Shown here one piece after another: positions 49,809 to 59,300 of a stretch of DNA of 64,000 bases. Positions within the stretch are counted from its first letter, which is position 1. Each line of letters begins with the position of its first letter. The DNA is taken from NCBI GenBank assembly GCA_024278755.1, contig JAJRSO010000038.1:248001-312000 (forward strand). The letters run 5' to 3'. A program made the translations under genes and the position numbers. Source of the stretch: Calditrichota bacterium. Lineage in GTDB: Bacteria; Calditrichota; Calditrichia; Calditrichales; Calditrichaceae. The notes under the pieces were generated by a model. The model was not told the origin of the DNA and ran no database searches. It was given only the letters and a program-made list of their open reading frames with translations.

Positions 49809-50681
49809 TTAAAAAAAGAGCATAAAGGTTGTCCCTCCCGGCCGAAAACGGACGGCTGGGGCCGGAAGATGGAAACGATCCAGAATCTCAAGAATATGTT
49901 TTACATACGTATTTTTGATCTTTATCTGTTTTAAATTATAATCCAAGGCCAGATACAACTCCTGTTTATGTTGGAATCCGGGCGTAATCCCATACCCTGC
50001 GGCAATATTTAAAAAGCGCACCCGTTGCAGCCATCTGAATTGTTTAAACAATCCGGCCGGATTAGCCGTCAACCAAAAGGTCATATGGGCGTAATCATGC
50101 ACGCCGGCATCTTTTTCTTTATCAGCAAATAAACGATAGCTCATTTTATAATCCACATGCTGCATAAATCCGATATGACGCTGCGTAACGGGAAACAGAG
50201 CGCCGAACACATTGGCCGTAAAATCGCCCGGTGAAAACCCCCAGCTTTTAAAATTCCCGTCCCACACTTCCATAGCAGTGAGAATCGTAAGAGCCGAACC
50301 GGCGCTTAGCCAGGAGGCTTTCGTCTTATCATAACCCGCCCAACGCGCAATACCGTATAGGTTTTGGCTGAAAAGGCTGGTGCTGTACACATGTCCGAAT
50401 TTATCAATACCGCGATGATAATTATCAAACCAATCCAGGCCGCCGTCACTTGTCCGGGCCCAGTGGAAGGGAACGACCGCATCGTTGTAATAAGCCTCAT
50501 CCGCAAAAAGATAAAGCCCGCCGATAGAGGCAAATACCGCTCCGTAAAATACACCGGTTCGCAATAAGCTTTTACCCGAGGTTGCTAATATAAGGGAATC
50601 CGGAGTTTTAGCTTGTATTTTTCTTCCTCCCAAAAAAAGAAACAGTACAATTATCGTAAAAAAAATATTTTTAAAACACAT
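49809..50681 (-). CDS. DUF2279 (YfiM-like) membrane-associated protein
   Basis: The 290-residue product has a signal sequence (about 1-24, ending RKIQA), a second hydrophobic stretch (about 43-60), and the DUF2279 pattern: HRGIDKFGHVYSTSLFSQNL, WLSAGSALTILTAMEVWDGN and SPGDFTANVFGALFPV. These His/Asp positions in the hydrophobic context are the family's conserved ones; its biochemical role is unknown. The last third is beta-rich (RFLNIAAGYGITPGF, and LYLALDYNLKQIKI), which may form strands in the outer membrane. It starts overlapping the stop of the protease-like lipoprotein by one base, so both are co-transcribed. Confidence 0.85.
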   Translation of the reverse strand: MCFKNIFFTIIVLFLFLGGRKIQAKTPDSLILATSGKSLLRTGVFYGAVFASIGGLYLFADEAYYNDAVVPFHWARTSDGGLDWFDNYHRGIDKFGHVYSTSLFSQNLYGIARWAGYDKTKASWLSAGSALTILTAMEVWDGNFKSWGFSPGDFTANVFGALFPVTQRHIGFMQHVDYKMSYRLFADKEKDAGVHDYAHMTFWLTANPAGLFKQFRWLQRVRFLNIAAGYGITPGFQHKQELYLALDYNLKQIKIKNTYVKHILEILDRFHLPAPAVRFRPGGTTFMLFF

Positions 50682-51703
50682 TAAAACTTAAATCCCTTTT
50701 TCTGAAGCAGTTCTTTGTTTTTTTCAATGAACTCTTTCACCGTTTCAATGGATATAGCATAGGTTATTCCCGGGATGATGGAGACTTCGCGGTTTAAATA
50801 AATAGTGCCGGTGTACGGTTGAGAGGGATTTACCGTTTTTGAATTAATATGCGCTTCGGGTTGTAATTTAATGCCCGATTTAGCCGGCAGGGCGTTGGCA
50901 ATACCCACAAGCTCAAAATTGGGAATCCCGTCTCGCAAAGCCAGTATGATACCTCCGCTAACACCCTGATACATGGTAGAATTAATGATAAAATCATGGC
51001 GCTTATTACGGTTGGGACTGCTGACAAGCGAACTGGTAATCATTTTCTTGCCGTGTGGAAAACCGATTAAATAGACAAACGCGCCCCAGTCGAGTTCAGC
51101 GGCAGAACCCCATGGATATTTAAAAACGATGGGTGGAAATCCGGCTTGCGGAGCAATGGATTTGCTCAGAATTGCTAAATCCGACTTTCTGTCTATTGCC
51201 TCGATTTGGACATTTCCGCCGCGCGGCATACCGATAATATTAAGCTGTTGGCGTATTTTAAGATCAACCCGTTCCACAAAAGGCAACGGCACGCCATTGG
51301 CCGTTTGAAAATATGTGATAACCGTATCGGGCTCATACACTGTATGTGCGCAGGTAATTAAAGCGGCCTTTTTTGCATCGGCATAAATTATAAGCGCACT
51401 GCCCGAAGCCGGCTTTTCAGTGATATATTCCGATAGCGCTTTTTGTTTAAAGTCATCCGATTTAACCAGAGCGGCGGTAACGGAATCTTTAATAGCAAAA
51501 AAATATTGTTTATAAAAGGTCATGGCATTTATCAGTTTCATCGAAGCAATAGCATCGTATAGTGCTTTGGAAGCAGGGCTGGACGGAAATTCCGAATCGT
51601 ACTTTCCGTCCAAAACAATGGTTCCGGTTACTACCGTTTTTTTCTGTGAAATACAACCGGAAATACTAAGTAAAACAATACTAACAAATAAAAGTCGCTG
51701 CAT
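50681..51703 (-). CDS. Trypsin-like serine protease lipoprotein
   Basis: The 340-residue product has a lipoprotein signal with lipobox LSISGC (Cys17). The middle has the chymotrypsin-fold catalytic pattern: His120 in LITCAHTVY, Asp175 in DRKSDLAILS, and Ser249 in the GVSGG motif. This places it near the S1C/DegP-like or trypsin-2 proteins; no PDZ domain is seen. The C-terminal end (VSIIPGITYAISIETVKEFI) is like the last strand and helix of such domains. It should sit on the periplasmic face of a membrane. Ribosome site GGGG precedes the ATG. It is co-transcribed with the DUF2279 gene and divergent from the VWA gene. Confidence 0.85.
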   Translation of the reverse strand: MQRLLFVSIVLLSISGCISQKKTVVTGTIVLDGKYDSEFPSSPASKALYDAIASMKLINAMTFYKQYFFAIKDSVTAALVKSDDFKQKALSEYITEKPASGSALIIYADAKKAALITCAHTVYEPDTVITYFQTANGVPLPFVERVDLKIRQQLNIIGMPRGGNVQIEAIDRKSDLAILSKSIAPQAGFPPIVFKYPWGSAAELDWGAFVYLIGFPHGKKMITSSLVSSPNRNKRHDFIINSTMYQGVSGGIILALRDGIPNFELVGIANALPAKSGIKLQPEAHINSKTVNPSQPYTGTIYLNREVSIIPGITYAISIETVKEFIEKNKELLQKKGFKF

Positions 51704-51898
51704 TCTTTTCCCCTTTTAAAGATAAACGAATATACGGTAAAGCAGCTTTTTCTGCCACTAAAGGATTTATTCTGCCAGTACATATGCTTTTTCGTACAAT
51801 AAAACAAATTTGATTCCATATGTATTTTTTTATCATATTGCAATGTTGTACAAGTAATTGTTTCAAAATCTATGTTTTATTTCAGTTGAATTGTTTTT

Positions 51899-52546
51899 AT
51901 GTTTAAACTTCCAGTCGCTATTGAATCGAATATCCCTTTTTTGGTTTTACTCGGAATTACGATACTGGCCGTGGCTTTGGCCTATTGGAACTACCGTTCC
52001 GTTAATCCACCTGTCAGTGTTTATAAACGACGTCTGCTAATGGGGTTGCGCTTTATCGTTTTTTTAATGGTACTTCTTCTTCTTTTTAAACCGTCGGTAA
52101 CTTTGGTTTTTCAACACGAAATCCAGCCCAAAACAGATGTTTATATCGATAATTCTCTGTCCATGTCCCTGAAAAACCAAAGGGAACAACGCTGGTCTCA
52201 GGTAGATACCGTTCTCAAAAAACTGGATGCGTTTAAAACTAATTCGCTCTGGCTGTTTAACACCCGCGTTTATCCTTTAACGGACAGTTCTTTTACTATT
52301 TCTCAGGATGCTACCAGTTTCGACAACCTCTTCCGGCATATCGATTCGCACGACGCAGACAACATCCTACTAATTAGCGACGGCAATGTTACAGATGGCG
52401 GCTATCCGGTTCAGCTTAAACGACATCAGGATAAAAAACTATTTACCATAGGAATTGGACGTAAGAAAAAAACAGGGATATATTTATCGAAAATGTGCTT
52501 TATGAACCACTGGTTTACAGGGGGAAAGAGCAGAAGATCAGCGTAA
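51899..52546 (+). CDS. VWA-domain membrane protein, N-terminal part (ends by frameshift)
   Basis: This part has two membrane segments (about 12-30 and 47-65) and a von Willebrand A-like domain with a MIDAS start DNSLS (D84, S86, S88) and a second acidic loop LLISDGNVTDGG. Homology ends at GIGRKKK, exactly at a run of seven A (52466-52472). After that the frame reads unrelated residues and stops at 52546. The -1 frame carries on the protein (DIFIENVLYEPLVYRGKEQK). With one more A the two parts join into a 700-residue protein. No function beyond a metal-binding adhesion-type domain on a membrane protein can be given. Confidence 0.85.
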   Translation: MFKLPVAIESNIPFLVLLGITILAVALAYWNYRSVNPPVSVYKRRLLMGLRFIVFLMVLLLLFKPSVTLVFQHEIQPKTDVYIDNSLSMSLKNQREQRWSQVDTVLKKLDAFKTNSLWLFNTRVYPLTDSSFTISQDATSFDNLFRHIDSHDADNILLISDGNVTDGGYPVQLKRHQDKKLFTIGIGRKKKTGIYLSKMCFMNHWFTGGKSRRSA

Positions 52547-54000
52547 AAATCGGCGCTAAAAACATTAAAAAAGCCATAAACGGCACGGTTAAACTCATGC
52601 GTAACGGTGTGGTAACAGCCGTTAAATCCGTTTTTATTGATACGCTGGGAACGATTCAAACAGTCGATTTTAACGATACGCCCATCGCGGTTGGTCGCAT
52701 TAAATTTAAAGTGATGCTTGAAGACATGGTAGCCGACGCCAATTCGCGCAATAACACCTTTCGTTTTGTACAACAAGTTTTAAAAAGGAAATTACAAATC
52801 GCAATTTTTTCGGGAGCCCCCGATTACGAAGGAAAATTTTTGAATCAGCTTCTCTCTGACGAAAAGGACTTTGAATGTTCTTTTTTTTATGAAAACAGAC
52901 GGAACCATTTAAAAGGGAAGAATAAATACCAATTAAAAAGTGAATTTGATGTTCTTATTTTCCAGGATTTCCCTGGGCCTTTTACATCCACAGAAGTCAT
53001 AGCCGATCTACGGGAATTATTACAAAAACGCAAAAGCAGTCTGCTCTTATTTCTCGGTGAAAAGGCCGACAGGACTAAAATAAATAGTATTCTAAAATAT
53101 ACGCCTTTCTCAAAACTGCCGAAAAGAATTCGTCCGGAGTCGTCTATTTCATTTAATCCGGAAAAATCCCCTCTTTTGGACCTATTCGAAGATCCCTCGG
53201 CCAATACACAATTTTGGCAGAAAATTCCTCCGGTCACACTTATATATTCAGCCGGAAAGCTACGCAACGGCGTCGAACCACTTTTAAAAAGTAACGGGCG
53301 GCCGATTCTTCTTTCCTATTCCAGGCCCGGGTATCGGAATATTACATTTATTGGAAGCGGCTTTTGGCGTTGGCATTTTTTAATGCAAAACAGCGGAATC
53401 TTTGGCAGCGGATATGCTTCGTTGTTAAAACACATCATTCGCTGGCTGGCTGCTAAAAAGGACATAAAACCCGTAATGGTACAGGCCGATGTGACTAAAA
53501 CGGTTCCTGGAAACACGGTTCATATTTCCGCTTATATTTATGATGTTAATTATTTGCCTGTACGTGACGGTACGCTTCGGCTTCAGGTTAAGCAGGGCAA
53601 TGAAGTCATCGATCTGGAAGCGGTTATGGATAGCAGCGGACGGTATCAGGCAGAATTCGTCCCTTTGACCGAAGGAACTCTATTGATTAAAGCGCAAGGC
53701 TTTCGTTTTGACCAATTATACGGCAGCGCGCAATTGCAAATCGATATTGCCGCCGCAAAAAAAGAGTTTATCCATACGGGATTAAACCGCCGCTATCTTC
53801 GGCAGATTGCCCGTAAAAGTCGGGGATTGTACAGCGATGCGGCCAATATAGATTCTTTATTAAGCCAAATCCCGCAAAACAGTACCTTTCAAAAAGAGAA
53901 ACGTGTGTTTGAGTTTTGGTACAATCCGTATCTTTTAGCGCTGATTCTATTTGTTATTATCAGTGAATGGATTCTGCGGCGCCGTTTTGGACTGGTGTGA
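52495..54000 (+). CDS. VWA-domain membrane protein, C-terminal part (frame -1)
   Basis: The frame is open from about 52474, but the first possible start is GTG 52495, which has no ribosome site. The 501 residues contain an Ig-like or BatA-type beta domain (about 10-90), a class I glutamine amidotransferase-like region (about 95-260; VLIFQDFPGPFTSTEVIADL, then LLLFLGEKADRTK), another beta domain with a GNTVHISAYIYDVNYLPVRD stretch, and a C-terminal membrane anchor (about 476-494). This layout is known from large VWA proteins of the FCB group. It is best seen as the rest of the 51899 gene. Confidence 0.85.
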   Translation: MLYEPLVYRGKEQKISVKIGAKNIKKAINGTVKLMRNGVVTAVKSVFIDTLGTIQTVDFNDTPIAVGRIKFKVMLEDMVADANSRNNTFRFVQQVLKRKLQIAIFSGAPDYEGKFLNQLLSDEKDFECSFFYENRRNHLKGKNKYQLKSEFDVLIFQDFPGPFTSTEVIADLRELLQKRKSSLLLFLGEKADRTKINSILKYTPFSKLPKRIRPESSISFNPEKSPLLDLFEDPSANTQFWQKIPPVTLIYSAGKLRNGVEPLLKSNGRPILLSYSRPGYRNITFIGSGFWRWHFLMQNSGIFGSGYASLLKHIIRWLAAKKDIKPVMVQADVTKTVPGNTVHISAYIYDVNYLPVRDGTLRLQVKQGNEVIDLEAVMDSSGRYQAEFVPLTEGTLLIKAQGFRFDQLYGSAQLQIDIAAAKKEFIHTGLNRRYLRQIARKSRGLYSDAANIDSLLSQIPQNSTFQKEKRVFEFWYNPYLLALILFVIISEWILRRRFGLV

Positions 54001-54009
54001 TTCTTCCTG

Positions 54010-54041
54010 AAATCTTCAATCGTTAATTTTCAATAATTTCC
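54010..54041. repeat. Partial repeat end (TCTTCAATCGTTAAT)
   Basis: AATCTTCAATCGTTAATTTT matches the outer end of the 70-base repeat (copies at 55960 and 56081), but the CCGTGTAAATC core is missing here. Confidence 0.45.
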
Positions 54042-54152
54042 GCTGAGTACACTTTACCTATCCTCAAAGAGATTGTGATTAATCCTCTGTATAAAGTAAA
54101 TCTATAAACGGCCGAAGGTAATTGCGGTAATATCACTAAAAAGGAACATAAA

Positions 54153-54503
54153 ATGAGAGATGAGACGCCCAAAATTCCACAGGATAATAAAGGCTATAAT
54201 TTGCTTAGCGATCGTAAAATCGCCGATTTTAACGCCATGCGTTCCCGTGGAGAACTGGGAAACGACTATCATGGATTGGCTTTCCGCGGGTGTGACTTAC
54301 GAGGGCTGGATGCAGAAGGGCTTGATTTGTCCGGCTGTAAGTTTAAACAGGCCGATTTGCGCGGGATTAATTTTAGCAATACAAAGCTGGACGGCGCCAG
54401 CATTTACGGATCTAAAATATCCGGTTGTCTGTTTCCTAAAGAAATAAGAGCCGATGAAATAATGATGTCCGTACAGCAGGGAACACGAATGCGAATCAGC
54501 TAA
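54153..54503 (+). CDS. Pentapeptide-repeat protein
   Basis: The 116-residue protein contains one short run of about ten pentapeptide repeats (residues 45-95: LAFRG, CDLRG, LDAEG, LDLSG, CKFKQ, ADLRG, INFSN, TKLDG, ASIYG, SKISG). These fold as a right-handed square beta helix. There is no signal peptide. Such proteins can mimic DNA or bind other proteins, but this one is small and its target is unknown. AAAAGGAA precedes the ATG. It converges with the DUF1015 gene on a shared terminator. Confidence 0.85.
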   Translation: MRDETPKIPQDNKGYNLLSDRKIADFNAMRSRGELGNDYHGLAFRGCDLRGLDAEGLDLSGCKFKQADLRGINFSNTKLDGASIYGSKISGCLFPKEIRADEIMMSVQQGTRMRIS

Positions 54504-54533
54504 AATAGATTCTTGTTATAAAAAAGAAACACA

Positions 54534-54560
54534 GATTCCATCTCTTTTCAAGATGGAATC
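54534..54560. terminator. Bidirectional rho-independent terminator
   Basis: GATTCCATCT (54534-54543) and AGATGGAATC (54551-54560) form a perfect 10-bp stem with a 7-base loop. On the minus strand a T-rich run (TTTCTTTTTTATAAC) follows; on the plus strand GTTGTCTTT. It lies between the convergent pentapeptide and DUF1015 genes. Confidence 0.8.
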
Positions 54561-54573
54561 CGTTGTCTTTAAA

Positions 54574-55815
54574 CTAATCCAGCAAATGCGATACCAGGCC
54601 GCTACGCAGTTTCGGCTCAAACCAGGTCGACTTTGGCGGCATAATTTTTCCCGCATCAGCTATGGCCATTAAATACTCTATGGAAGTGGCAAACATTCCA
54701 AAAGCCACGGCCATTTCACCGGAATCGACCCGGCGCTGCAATTCTTCCAAACCACGAATTCCACCCACAAAATCAATGCGTTTATCCGTACGCGGATCAC
54801 CAATTCCCAGATGTGGCACCAGCAAATTTTCCATCAAAATAGAAACGTCCAGGCGGCCTACCGGATCCTGCGGATCATACGTCCCTTCTTTGGCTACTAA
54901 TGCATACCAATGGCTGTCAATATACATTACAAATTGGTGCTTTTCCCGAGGCTTCCTTACTGTCTCCTCTATTTTTGTTACATCAAATTTTTCTGATATT
55001 TTTTGCAGCAGTTCCTCAGGCGTATTTCCATTTAAATCCTTTACCACCCGATTGTAATCCATAATGTACATTTGGTCGTCAGGGAAGATCACAGTTAAAA
55101 AATAATTATACTCTTCATCTCCAATGTGTTTTCCGCTTTTCACTTTCTGATCGTACAAACGCGCGGCTGACGCAGAGCGGTGGTGTCCGTCGGCAACATA
55201 TAAGGCATCAAGCTTTAAAAATTCATTTTGAATGGCTTCAATTTCTATATTATCGTCCACCACCCACAGGGTATGGCGAATGCCATCTTCTGCCGTAAAG
55301 TCATTTTCGGGAGAACGGATAATGATCTTAGCTAGTATTTCATCAATTTGCGGTTGGGCTTTATAGGTTAAAAAGACAGGCCCGACCTGGGCATTCAGAT
55401 GGGTCATATGCGCCACACGATCTTCTTCCTTATCGGCACGGGTAAGTTCATGTTTTTTTATCAGACCTTTTTTATATTCTTCCACAGAAGCACCGGCCAC
55501 AAGTCCAATTTGGCTGTGATCGCCCATAATCTGACGATAGATGTAAAAACAAGGTTTGGAATCCTGATGCAAAATTCCTTCTTTGATAAAGCGTTGCAGG
55601 TTTTCGGCGCCTTTTTCATAAACAGCTTTACTGTGTGTGTCGATATCTTCCGGCAAATCAATTTCCGGTTTATTAATATGCAGAAATGTATATGGATTTT
55701 CGGCGGCCATCTGACGCGCTTCCGCGCTGTTTAAAACATCATACGGAGGAGAGGCTACTTTTTGTGCTAAATCGGTTGTGGGACGCAGCCCTTTAAACGG
55801 TTTAATAACAGACAT
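54574..55815 (-). CDS. DUF1015-family protein
   Basis: The 413-residue protein begins VIKPFKGLRPTTDLAQKVAS, then PPYDVLNSAEARQMAAENPY, the DUF1015 signature. It also has the strongly conserved ADGHHRSASAARLYD motif (near residues 208-222) and LRTGxxTHxxD-like polar segments. It is cytoplasmic and of normal length. The family is widespread in bacteria and archaea, and its reaction is not settled. The His-His-Arg motif suggests a nucleotide or phosphate-binding site. AGGAG lies 7 bases upstream of the ATG on the minus strand. No obvious partner gene is adjacent. Confidence 0.93.
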   Translation of the reverse strand: MSVIKPFKGLRPTTDLAQKVASPPYDVLNSAEARQMAAENPYTFLHINKPEIDLPEDIDTHSKAVYEKGAENLQRFIKEGILHQDSKPCFYIYRQIMGDHSQIGLVAGASVEEYKKGLIKKHELTRADKEEDRVAHMTHLNAQVGPVFLTYKAQPQIDEILAKIIIRSPENDFTAEDGIRHTLWVVDDNIEIEAIQNEFLKLDALYVADGHHRSASAARLYDQKVKSGKHIGDEEYNYFLTVIFPDDQMYIMDYNRVVKDLNGNTPEELLQKISEKFDVTKIEETVRKPREKHQFVMYIDSHWYALVAKEGTYDPQDPVGRLDVSILMENLLVPHLGIGDPRTDKRIDFVGGIRGLEELQRRVDSGEMAVAFGMFATSIEYLMAIADAGKIMPPKSTWFEPKLRSGLVSHLLD

Positions 55816-55959
55816 TTTATTTTCTCCTTTTTTATATTTTTAAATTCGAAAAGCTAAAATTAATGAATCTTCAATTCGTATCAAAATGAAATATTGAAAA
55901 GTATTGACTCACTGTTATATATCCCCTTGGGTTTTGAAACAGGGAAGCGCCGCTATAGA

Positions 55960-56028
55960 GATTTTCAATCGTTAATTATAATTGTCGTCCACGGATTCCA
56001 CCGATTTACACGGAAATAATTAATTTAC
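55960..56028 (-). repeat. 70-base intergenic repeat, copy C (inverted)
   Basis: In reverse complement it reads GTAAATTAATTATTTCCGTG, TAAATCGGTGGAATCCGTGG and ATAATTAACGATTGAAAATC, thus matching copies A and B over their whole length. Confidence 0.7.
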
Positions 56029-56080
56029 AAAAAACCGTTCGCCCATCTCGCGTGCCGGACAAAACAACATAGAGCCTCGT

Positions 56081-56125
56081 TCTTGAATCTTCAATCGTTA
56101 AAAAAATTCGGCCGCGGATTCCGCT
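56081..56125 (-). repeat. Partial 70-base repeat, copy D
   Basis: TCTTGAATCTTCAATCGTTA and GCCGCGGATTCCGC match the outer end and middle of copy C, but the GATTTACACGG core and inner end are replaced by other sequence. Confidence 0.5.
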
Positions 56126-56276
56126 GCATTTTGCCGCGCACTCTTCAAATATCAAAATTTTCCTGAGATTCTTTTGCAATAACAGGGCCATTCTTTTAAA
56201 TTGTCGAAGCGAAAAAAATCGCTTAGAAACGACCTAACTTTCAATATTATAATAAGTTATCAGAACGGATCTAACT

Positions 56277-56345
56277 TTGTCATTTGTTCATCTTCATAGT
56301 CACACCAGTTATTCATTGCTCGACGGAGCCGGTAAAATAAAATAA
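56277..56345 (+). other. dnaE: First 22 codons of dnaE, closed by an in-frame TAA
   Basis: TTG 56277 starts MSFVHLHSHTSYSLLDGAGK followed by IK, then TAA at 56343-56345. This is the normal N-terminus of DnaE and contains the first PHP-domain metal motif HLHSH (His5, His7, His9). The frame is the same as that of the ATG at 56346, so only the TAA at codon 23 separates it from the rest. The stop and next start are joined (TAAATG), so reinitiation would be easy. Confidence 0.8.
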
Positions 56346-59300
56346 ATGGTTCAGCGTGCCGCTGAGCTCAATATGAAGGCCCTGGCCATTACCGATCATG
56401 GAAATATGTTCGGCGCCCTGGAATTTTATGATGAAGCTAAAAAGGCCGGAATCAAACCTATCCTGGGAATGGAAGCCTACATCGCCCCAAGAGAACGGCA
56501 ATTGCGCAAAGCTGTGGAAGGCGAATCCCATTCTTATCATTTGGTTCTGCTCGCTAAAAATGAGGTTGGTTTTAAAAATTTAATGAAACTAAGCTCCAAA
56601 GCCTACCTAGAAGGGATGTACTACAAACCGCGAATCGACAAAACGATTCTCAAAGAATATTCCGAAGGTCTCATCGCAACAACCGCCTGCATGAAAGGGG
56701 AAGTGCCATATAAATTACGCCGAGGAATGCGCGAACAAGCTATCAAGGCAGCCGAGGAGTATCTGGAAATATTCGGTGATGATTTCTATTTTGAAATCCA
56801 AAACCACCATATCCCCGAAGAAGCAAGCGTTTACCCGCTGATGTACGAATTAGCGAAAGAAATGGGTGTGCCGGTTATCGCCACCAATGACAATCACTAT
56901 CTTAAAAAAGGCGATCACGAAGCCCACGATATTCTACTTTGCTTGCAAACGGGTAAAGACCGGGACGATCCCAACCGTATGCGTTACGGGACGGAAGAAC
57001 TCTATCTGAAATCCGCCGACGAAATGTACCAGCTATTTAAAGAAACACCCGAAGTGCTGGAAAATACGCTGGCCATCGAAGAAAAAATCGACCTGAAAAT
57101 TGATTTTAAAAAGCGCTATCTGCCTGAATTTCCCATACCGGCCTCCGAAGGGAATATTTCGCCCGATGAATATCTGAAACGCCTCACTTACCGGGGTGCC
57201 GAAAAAAACTATCCTGAATTGACAGATGAAATAAAAAAACGTATCGACTACGAACTGAGCGTTATTCAACATATGGGCTTTGCCGGTTATTTTTTGATTA
57301 CACAGGATTTTATCAATGCCGCCAAAGCACAAGACATTCCCGTCGGTCTTGGCCGTGGATCGGCAGCGGGCAGTATCGTCTCTTACAACCTCGGCATAAC
57401 TCAGGTTGACCCGCTTAAATATGATTTATTATTCGAACGGTTTCTGAATCCCGATCGCATCAGCATGCCCGATATTGATATTGATTTCTGTGTGGAACGG
57501 CGCGACGAGGTGATTGAATATGTTAAAGAAAAATATGGCCGTAAAAACGTAGCGCAGATTATCACTTTCGGCACGATGGCTTCCAAAGGCGTCGTGCGCG
57601 ACGTCTCCCGTGTGCTTAAAATTCCCATTCAGCAGGCCGACACCATTTCCAAAATGATTCCGGCTAAAGCCGGAAAGGGAATGCCCCTGCAAAAGGCCAT
57701 TGAAGAGGTGCCCGAAATTAAGGAGCTCGCCGAACGAGACGATCCCCAGTTAAAAGAATTATTTAAATATTCGCTTACCCTCGAAGGCATTGCCCGTCAC
57801 ACATCCATTCATGCGGCGGGAATTATCATCACACCGGAAGAGACCGATAATTATGTGCCGCTATTCAAAACCAAAGAGGGCGATATTGCCACCCAGTGGA
57901 CCATGGGCTGGAGTGAGGCTATTGGGCTGTTAAAAATGGATTTCCTCGGCCTTCGTAATTTAACGGTTATTCAAAAGGCAGAAAAACTGATTAGCAAACG
58001 AATCGGAAAACGCTTTTCGGTGAGCGAGGCGCCCATCGACGATCCGAAAACATTCAAATTATTTGGCGACGGTTTAACGGTTGGCGTCTTCCAGTTCGAA
58101 AGTTCGGGCATGCAGGAATACCTGAAAAAACTTAAACCAAGCCGTATTGAAGATCTCATCGCCATGAACGCCCTGTATCGACCCGGCCCTATGAGCATGA
58201 TCGATGAATTTATCGACCGCAAATACGGACGGCATAAAATAGAATACTTGCATCCCAAGCTGGAGCCTATTCTTAAAGAGACTTACGGCATTATTGTCTA
58301 CCAGGAACAGGTAATGCGTATCGCTTCCGACCTGGGCGGTTTTTCTCTTGCTCAGGCGGATTTAATGCGTCGCGCTATGGGAAAAAAGAAAAAAGAGGTA
58401 ATGGAAGAGCAGCGGGATAAGTTTATTGCCGGTTGTATAGAAAACGGAATTGATAAAAAAACGGCTAAGGAAATTGCCGAACTAATCGTAAAATTTGCCC
58501 AGTACGGTTTTAATAAATCCCATTCCGCCGCTTACGCCATCATTGCTTATCAAACGGCCTACTTAAAAACACACTATCCGGCCGAGTTTATGTCCGCCAA
58601 CTTAACCACCGAAATGAACAATGGCGACCGGGTAATGATTTTAATGGACGAATGTAAAAAGATTGGGCTCAAAATAAAAGCGCCGGATGTAAATTACAGT
58701 GAGGGACATTTTGTGCCCATCGAAAAAGACGTTATTGCCTTTGGCATGGAAGCCATTAAAAATGTCGGCGCCGGAGCTATCGCCTCAATTGTGCAAGCCC
58801 GCGAGGAAGAGGGGCCGGTAAAAACCATCTTTGATTTACTGCAACGGGTGGATTTACGCCTGGTAAACAAAAAAGTTCTGGAAAGTCTTATTCAGGCCGG
58901 AGCGTTGGATTCTCTGGAGGGAACACGGGCTCAACTCTTTCATTCCATCGAAAAGGCCTCTTCGTTTGCCCAGGATATGCAAGGCGAAAAAAATCGGAAT
59001 AAAAATCAATTGAGTTTATTCGGCGGCCCGGGAACGGAAGATCAGAGCGACGCTTTGGTCACCTATCCGGAACTTCCGGAGGTGTCGGAATGGACGGTGA
59101 TGGAAAAACTGAAAAAGGAAAAAGAACTGCTTGGTTTTTATATTTCCGGTCATCCTCTGGAGCGTTATCGCCCGGTTGTACAGCTTTTCAGCACACCGAT
59201 TGATGAATATCTGCCGGCAGAAGGAGAGGAAGCAGCCGAAAATATGATAAAACCGCCCTCCACCTTACAGGTGTGCGGGCAGATTATCGAACTGCGTACA

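Larger units (their letters stand above)
55816..56276. other. Divergent intergenic region DUF1015 - dnaE with repeats
   Basis: These 461 bases separate the divergent DUF1015 and dnaE genes. They hold an inverted copy of the 70-base repeat (55960-56028) and a partial copy (56081-56125). The promoter of DUF1015 should lie near its start, and that of dnaE near 56200-56270, where AT-rich sequence is seen (TTTCAATATTATAATAAGTT), but no clear -35/-10 pair is claimed. Confidence 0.55.

Noticed and set aside
49737-49934. 65-residue plus-strand frame
   Set aside because: It lies half in a repeat and half antisense to the DUF2279 gene, without ribosome site or motif.
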